Below, in pieces: positions 60,405 to 64,000 of a DNA stretch of 64,000 nt. Numbering within the stretch: the stretch's first letter is position 1; the number at the start of each line of letters is the position of its first letter. A program made the position numbers and the translations under genes. Origin of the DNA: CALRBF01 sp964646465 (GTDB taxonomy: Bacteria > Patescibacteriota > Minisyncoccia > SW-4-49-11); the NCBI GenBank assembly GCA_964646465.1, contig CAZYEN010000029.1, positions 6,762 to 70,761 on the forward strand, written 5' to 3'. Under the pieces are notes generated by a model, which saw only the letters and a list, made by a program, of their open reading frames with translations, was not told the DNA's origin and made no database searches.

Positions 60405-61787
60405 ATGGTAAGTATTCAATTTTGTGGAGGAGCGGGTTCAGTAACAGGAGCTAATTATGTTATAGATAATGGTAAAATTAGATTTGTTGTAGATTGTGGT
60501 CTTATTCAAGGGAATAAAGAAGCAGATGAATTGAACTATGTACCTTTTGTGTATGATCCTAAGAGCATTAATTTTATGATTGCTACTCATACACATATTG
60601 ACCATATTGGTCGTATCCCTAAACTAGTAAAAGAAGGTTTTAGAGGTGAAATATACTCCACCTATCCTACTCAAGAATTTTCTGAAATATCGCTAAGAGA
60701 TACTGTTTCTATTATGGAACATGACCATACTCAATTACCCTTATTTAGTAATGAAGATGTAGATCAGGCCGTTTCTCAGTGGCGTGGTAGGGAATACCAC
60801 GAAGTGTATGAGATAAATGAGCATATTTCATTTAGATTTCAAGATGCTGGGCATATTTTAGGTTCAGCCATTACTGAAATTTGGGTTCTTGATACGGAGG
60901 CTGGTAAGCGAATAAAGCTAGTTTTCTCTGGGGATTTAGGTAATGTCCCATCTGTTTTATTAAGAAAATATGATTATATAGCGGAAGCTGATTACGTTAT
61001 TGTAGAATCTTGTTATGGAGATAGAATTCACCAAAAATTAGCTGAGAGAAGAGAAATTTTAAAACAAGCTATTAAAGATACAATTGAGAGAAAGTCCGTT
61101 TTATTAATGCCAACATTTTCTATTGAGAGAACTCAAGATATTTTATATGAATTAAATGATATTATTGAGAATCATTCAGGACAAGGCATGCCTAGAGGTA
61201 GTGTTGGTAAAATTGATGTTTATTTGGATTCGCCTTTAGCAATTAAAGCTACAAATATACATGCAAAATATACTCAATATTATAATCAGGAGGCAAAACA
61301 ATTATCTAAAACAGATAAAATTTTCGATTTCCCATTCCTAACTTTTACAGAGAATAGGGAAGATTCTATGCGTATTAACAGTCAACCTCAACCCAAGATG
61401 ATAATGGCAGGTTCAGGTATGTCAACTGGAGGTAGAGTTCTATATCATGAAGAAAGATACTTATCCAATCCTAAAAATATAATACTTTTTGTAGGCTATC
61501 AGGCACCTTATACTTTGGGTAGAAGGATTTTGGAAGGCGAGAGTCCAGTGTATATACATAATCACCCAGTAGAGAATAGAATAGAGGTTAGAAGAGTTGA
61601 AGGATACTCAGCTCATGCAGATCAAGAAATGTTATTAGATTGGTTATCTAAGATTAAAAATTCTAAAAATGTCTTTGTTGTTCAAGGAGAGCAAGATGCA
61701 TCACAGGCTTTAGCAGACGCTATTCAGGATAATTTACATATTAAATCTCAAGTTCCTACAGAAAATGAAATAGTTATATTAAACTAA
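60405..61787 (+). CDS. MBL-fold beta-CASP RNA-processing nuclease
   Basis: A 460-residue metallo-beta-lactamase protein of the CPSF73/Ysh1 type. THTHIDHIGRIP has the HxHxDH metal site (62-67), DAGHILGSA and FSGDLG follow. MPTFSIERTQDILYELN, GSGMSTGGRVLYH and VEGYSAHADQEMLLDW are the beta-CASP motifs. It likely acts as an RNA endonuclease or 5' exonuclease. No KH domain is seen. Confidence 0.9.
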   Translation: MVSIQFCGGAGSVTGANYVIDNGKIRFVVDCGLIQGNKEADELNYVPFVYDPKSINFMIATHTHIDHIGRIPKLVKEGFRGEIYSTYPTQEFSEISLRDTVSIMEHDHTQLPLFSNEDVDQAVSQWRGREYHEVYEINEHISFRFQDAGHILGSAITEIWVLDTEAGKRIKLVFSGDLGNVPSVLLRKYDYIAEADYVIVESCYGDRIHQKLAERREILKQAIKDTIERKSVLLMPTFSIERTQDILYELNDIIENHSGQGMPRGSVGKIDVYLDSPLAIKATNIHAKYTQYYNQEAKQLSKTDKIFDFPFLTFTENREDSMRINSQPQPKMIMAGSGMSTGGRVLYHEERYLSNPKNIILFVGYQAPYTLGRRILEGESPVYIHNHPVENRIEVRRVEGYSAHADQEMLLDWLSKIKNSKNVFVVQGEQDASQALADAIQDNLHIKSQVPTENEIVILN

Positions 61788-61792
61788 AATAT

Positions 61793-63847
61793 ATGCAAGA
61801 ATTGTTTTATCCAGATAGCATAGCCATTATTGGAGCTTCTCGTAATAAATCTAAAATTGGATCTATAATCTTTCACAATATTCTTAATACCAACTATAAA
61901 GGAGATTTATGCCTAGTAAATCCATCGTCTAGGCAAATTGAAGGTTATCCAGTATATTCCCATATTAATCAATTGCCTCAGGGTATAAAAGTCGCCATCG
62001 TGGTTATTCCAGCAGCTTTTGTCTTAGAAGCTGTTGAGGATCTAGGTAAAAAAGGTATAAAATATGCTGTAATTATCTCGGCAGGCTTTAAAGAATCAGG
62101 ATCTGATGGTAAGTCTAGGGAAAAAGCTTTAGCTAAAATTGCTAAAGTATATGGTATTAAAATCATTGGACCAAATTGTTTGGGAATAATCAATAATGAT
62201 GCCAATATATATGCCTATAATGGTTCTTTTGGTTTATTATCTAACCTAACAGGTAATGTGTCGTTAATCTCACAGTCAGGAGCTTTAATATCTGCCTTTA
62301 TTGATAGAGCAGATAGTCTGAATATGGGTTTTAATAAAATTATTAGTTTAGGGAATAAATTAGATGTAGATGAAGTAGACGCTATTGAATATTTTGAACA
62401 AGATTCTAAGACTAAAGTCATTAGTCTATATCTAGAAGGTATAGCTAGACCAATAGAGTTTATCAAAGCTATTAAAAACTCTAGTAAGCCAATTATTATA
62501 CTCAAAGCCGGTAGGTCAGAAAAAGCTAAGAAAACTATTCAATCTCATACAGGTTCACTAGCAGGAGATGAAGTTATTATAGACACTCTCTTACAAGAAG
62601 CAGGAGCTATTATAGTCTATTCATTAGAAGAATTGTTTGACAGTGTACACTTATTCTCTAGATTTCAAAGTATCTCTAGATTTGGAACAGCAATTGTCAC
62701 TAATGCTGGAGGACTTGGAGTTTTATCTGTAGATGCTAGCTCACAATATAATCTGAAGTTAGCTAATCTAGAACTTAAAGCTGTTCAGCAATTAGAGCAA
62801 GTTTTACCCTCAGCAGCTAGCACTAACAATCCAGTAGATATTCTAGGAGACGCTGATGCCCTTAGATATAGGGAAACTTTACAAGTTTTAGTCAAAGAAA
62901 AGACTGTAGGCTCATTGCTAGTACTAATAAGTCCACAAGTGATGACCCCACTAACAGATATCGGTAGAGTGATTAACGAAATAGCTACTAAGTATACGCA
63001 TAAACCAGTTCTAACCGCCATAGTAGGAGGAGATAAAACTATTCAACTAACAAAAGAAATAAAAGATTATCCTTATTTTGATACTCCAGAAAGGGCGATC
63101 AGAGCCTTATCTAATTTGTATAAATATACTCATCAAGCTCGTAATGCTAAGCTTTGGGATGAGCCTACATCTTATGTCAAAAAATCATCAATTCAGAGTA
63201 TAAATAAATCCTTAGAACAAGATAAATCTCAAGGTTTACTCAGTGCTTCCTGGGATACTATTAATTTGATAGCTACAGAATTATCATTAGAATTACCAAA
63301 AACTCTAGATGTTAAATCTAATACAGATATTAAAAGATTAGAAAAAAAACTGCAATACCCAATAGTATTAAAAGATGTCAATCCCAATATACTACATCGC
63401 ACAGACTCAGGACTAGTTAAGTTAGGAGTGAGTAGTTTAGATGAAGTCAAACAATTCTATAAAAAACATCAAAACAGTCAAATTATAGCTCAAGAGCAAG
63501 CTCATAAAGGTATAGAGGTCTTCGTTGGAGTCAAAAGAGATTCACAGTTGGGAACAGTCTTATTACTAGGATCAGGAGGGATATATGCAGAAATTATAAA
63601 TGATATTGCTTTTGCTAGTATGCCAATCACTAAACCATATATTCTAAAAACTCTCAAAAAGACAAAAGTTTATAAAATACTCAATGGAGCTCGAGGTACA
63701 GAATATGATATCAATTGGCTAGTAGATACAATTTTCCAACTAAATCTATTAATATATTCAATACCTACAATACAAGAACTAGATGTAAATCCAATCATAG
63801 TGTATCCAAAAGGAGGTTGTATACTGGATTTGAAAGTAATTTTATAA
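61793..63847 (+). CDS. acetate--CoA ligase (ADP-forming), fused alpha and beta
   Basis: A 684-residue enzyme that makes ATP from ADP, phosphate and an acyl-CoA. The CoA-binding part has IAIIGASRNKSKIGSIIFHN. The ligase-CoA part has VSLISQSGALISAF and the phosphohistidine SHTGSLAGDE (His252). The C-terminal ATP-grasp part starts near YPIVLKDVNPNILHRTDSG. It lets the cell gain ATP in fermentation. It starts five bases after the beta-CASP gene. Confidence 0.93.
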   Translation: MQELFYPDSIAIIGASRNKSKIGSIIFHNILNTNYKGDLCLVNPSSRQIEGYPVYSHINQLPQGIKVAIVVIPAAFVLEAVEDLGKKGIKYAVIISAGFKESGSDGKSREKALAKIAKVYGIKIIGPNCLGIINNDANIYAYNGSFGLLSNLTGNVSLISQSGALISAFIDRADSLNMGFNKIISLGNKLDVDEVDAIEYFEQDSKTKVISLYLEGIARPIEFIKAIKNSSKPIIILKAGRSEKAKKTIQSHTGSLAGDEVIIDTLLQEAGAIIVYSLEELFDSVHLFSRFQSISRFGTAIVTNAGGLGVLSVDASSQYNLKLANLELKAVQQLEQVLPSAASTNNPVDILGDADALRYRETLQVLVKEKTVGSLLVLISPQVMTPLTDIGRVINEIATKYTHKPVLTAIVGGDKTIQLTKEIKDYPYFDTPERAIRALSNLYKYTHQARNAKLWDEPTSYVKKSSIQSINKSLEQDKSQGLLSASWDTINLIATELSLELPKTLDVKSNTDIKRLEKKLQYPIVLKDVNPNILHRTDSGLVKLGVSSLDEVKQFYKKHQNSQIIAQEQAHKGIEVFVGVKRDSQLGTVLLLGSGGIYAEIINDIAFASMPITKPYILKTLKKTKVYKILNGARGTEYDINWLVDTIFQLNLLIYSIPTIQELDVNPIIVYPKGGCILDLKVIL

Positions 63848-63890
63848 AAATTAAAATCCATAATTGTATACTTATCCACAAAATAAACCA

Positions 63891-63922
63891 TTGACAGGGG
63901 GGATAAGATAATATTATATATA
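63891..63922 (+). promoter_or_regulatory. promoter upstream of the gene at the window edge
   Basis: TTGACA at 63891-63896 is followed by an AT-rich -10 region (TATTAT or TATATA, 63912-63922). A GGGGGG run lies directly after the -35. Confidence 0.45.
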
Positions 63923-63965
63923 TAAAGTATTCTATACTAAAATTACAAATAATAAATTCATAAAT

Positions 63966-64000
63966 ATGAATAAAAGAGTCAAGATGCAAAAGAAAGGCGT
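63966..64000 (+). CDS. start of a gene cut by the window edge
   Basis: An ATG at 63966 opens a frame (MNKRVKMQKKG) that runs off the window. The basic start could belong to a ribosomal or secreted protein; nothing more can be said. Confidence 0.35.
   Translation, partial: MNKRVKMQKKG

Noticed and set aside
1..64000. CRISPR array, prophage or rRNA operon
   Set aside because: I saw no regularly spaced direct repeats, no capsid or terminase genes and no rRNA-like sequence in the window.
1..64000. Recoding of TGA as glycine (as in some Patescibacteria)
   Set aside because: TGA is used as the stop codon of several intact genes, and no gene needs TGA read-through.

Overview
The window is about 64 kb of AT-rich DNA densely packed with genes on both strands. 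It reads with the standard bacterial code: TGA ends several genes, including the cobW-like gene at 1460-2539 and the glycosyltransferase at 37318-38436. Several traits fit a reduced Patescibacteria (Candidate Phyla Radiation) genome. These are short enzyme versions (PGK 356 aa, ProRS 404 aa, alpha-glucan phosphorylase 539 aa), a V/A-type ATPase operon, a tandem PilB, FemX-, VanW-, LCP- and FtsQ-type envelope genes, and many orphan small membrane proteins. The lineage inside that group cannot be fixed from this window.

Layout. 1-4.2 kb: the end of an ABC-2 permease, small membrane proteins, and a divergent metal-homeostasis-like locus. There a 35-bp perfect palindrome lies between a DUF1653 gene and a CobW-GTPase/CooC-like ATPase pair, followed by a compositionally distinct orphan gene. 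4.2-10.5 kb: a membrane protein, a membrane-anchored Rossmann-type protein next to an orphan 7TM histidine kinase, and a P2-type cation ATPase. 10.6-16 kb is accessory: a secreted ricin-lectin/papain-like protein with four small membrane proteins behind it, a GIY-YIG protein, an HTH protein, an orphan PemK/MazF-like toxin, a candidate small RNA or attenuator, and dispersed GC-rich repeats. 16-24.7 kb: a nine-gene V-type ATPase operon in the same order as the Enterococcus hirae ntpFIKECGABD genes, with sodium-type ligands in subunit K and a consensus promoter.

24.7-36.1 kb (minus strand): the CCA-adding enzyme behind tRNA-Thr(CGU), a small orphan gene, a repeat cluster, a stand-alone GC-rich orphan gene, then an operon of tandem PilB, TsaE, PfkB kinase, FemX, VanW and CysRS. 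36.2-41.5 kb (plus strand): PGK, two glycosyltransferases, an LCP ligase and an S41 protease, which look like envelope-polymer assembly. Convergent to it are an editing-less ProRS and an RppH-like Nudix protein. 43.3-51.3 kb (plus strand): a small membrane protein, a prenyl synthase/phytoene synthase pair, then recA, gpmA, a degenerate gpmA copy and a LeuRS carrying an inserted NUDIX domain. 51.4-53.4 kb (minus strand): alpha-glucan phosphorylase and L27. 53.4-63.8 kb (plus strand): an Ada-like anchored protein, an FtsQ-like protein, a GT39-like membrane protein, a conjugation-type ATPase, TrpRS, a beta-CASP metallo-beta-lactamase and an ADP-forming acetate-CoA ligase.

Together the genes describe a small fermentative cell. 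It would make ATP by substrate-level steps (PGK, ADP-forming acyl-CoA ligase), use a sodium-type V-ATPase and a P-type pump for ion gradients, and invest in type IV pili, wall-linked polymers and secreted binding proteins. Promoters often carry an extended -10 TGATATAAT, sometimes so close to the start codon that the mRNA would be leaderless. The most unusual items are the LeuRS-NUDIX fusion, the double PilB, the 35-bp palindrome, the degenerate phosphoglycerate mutase twin and the lectin/papain locus. All calls come from reading the sequence; no database search was run.
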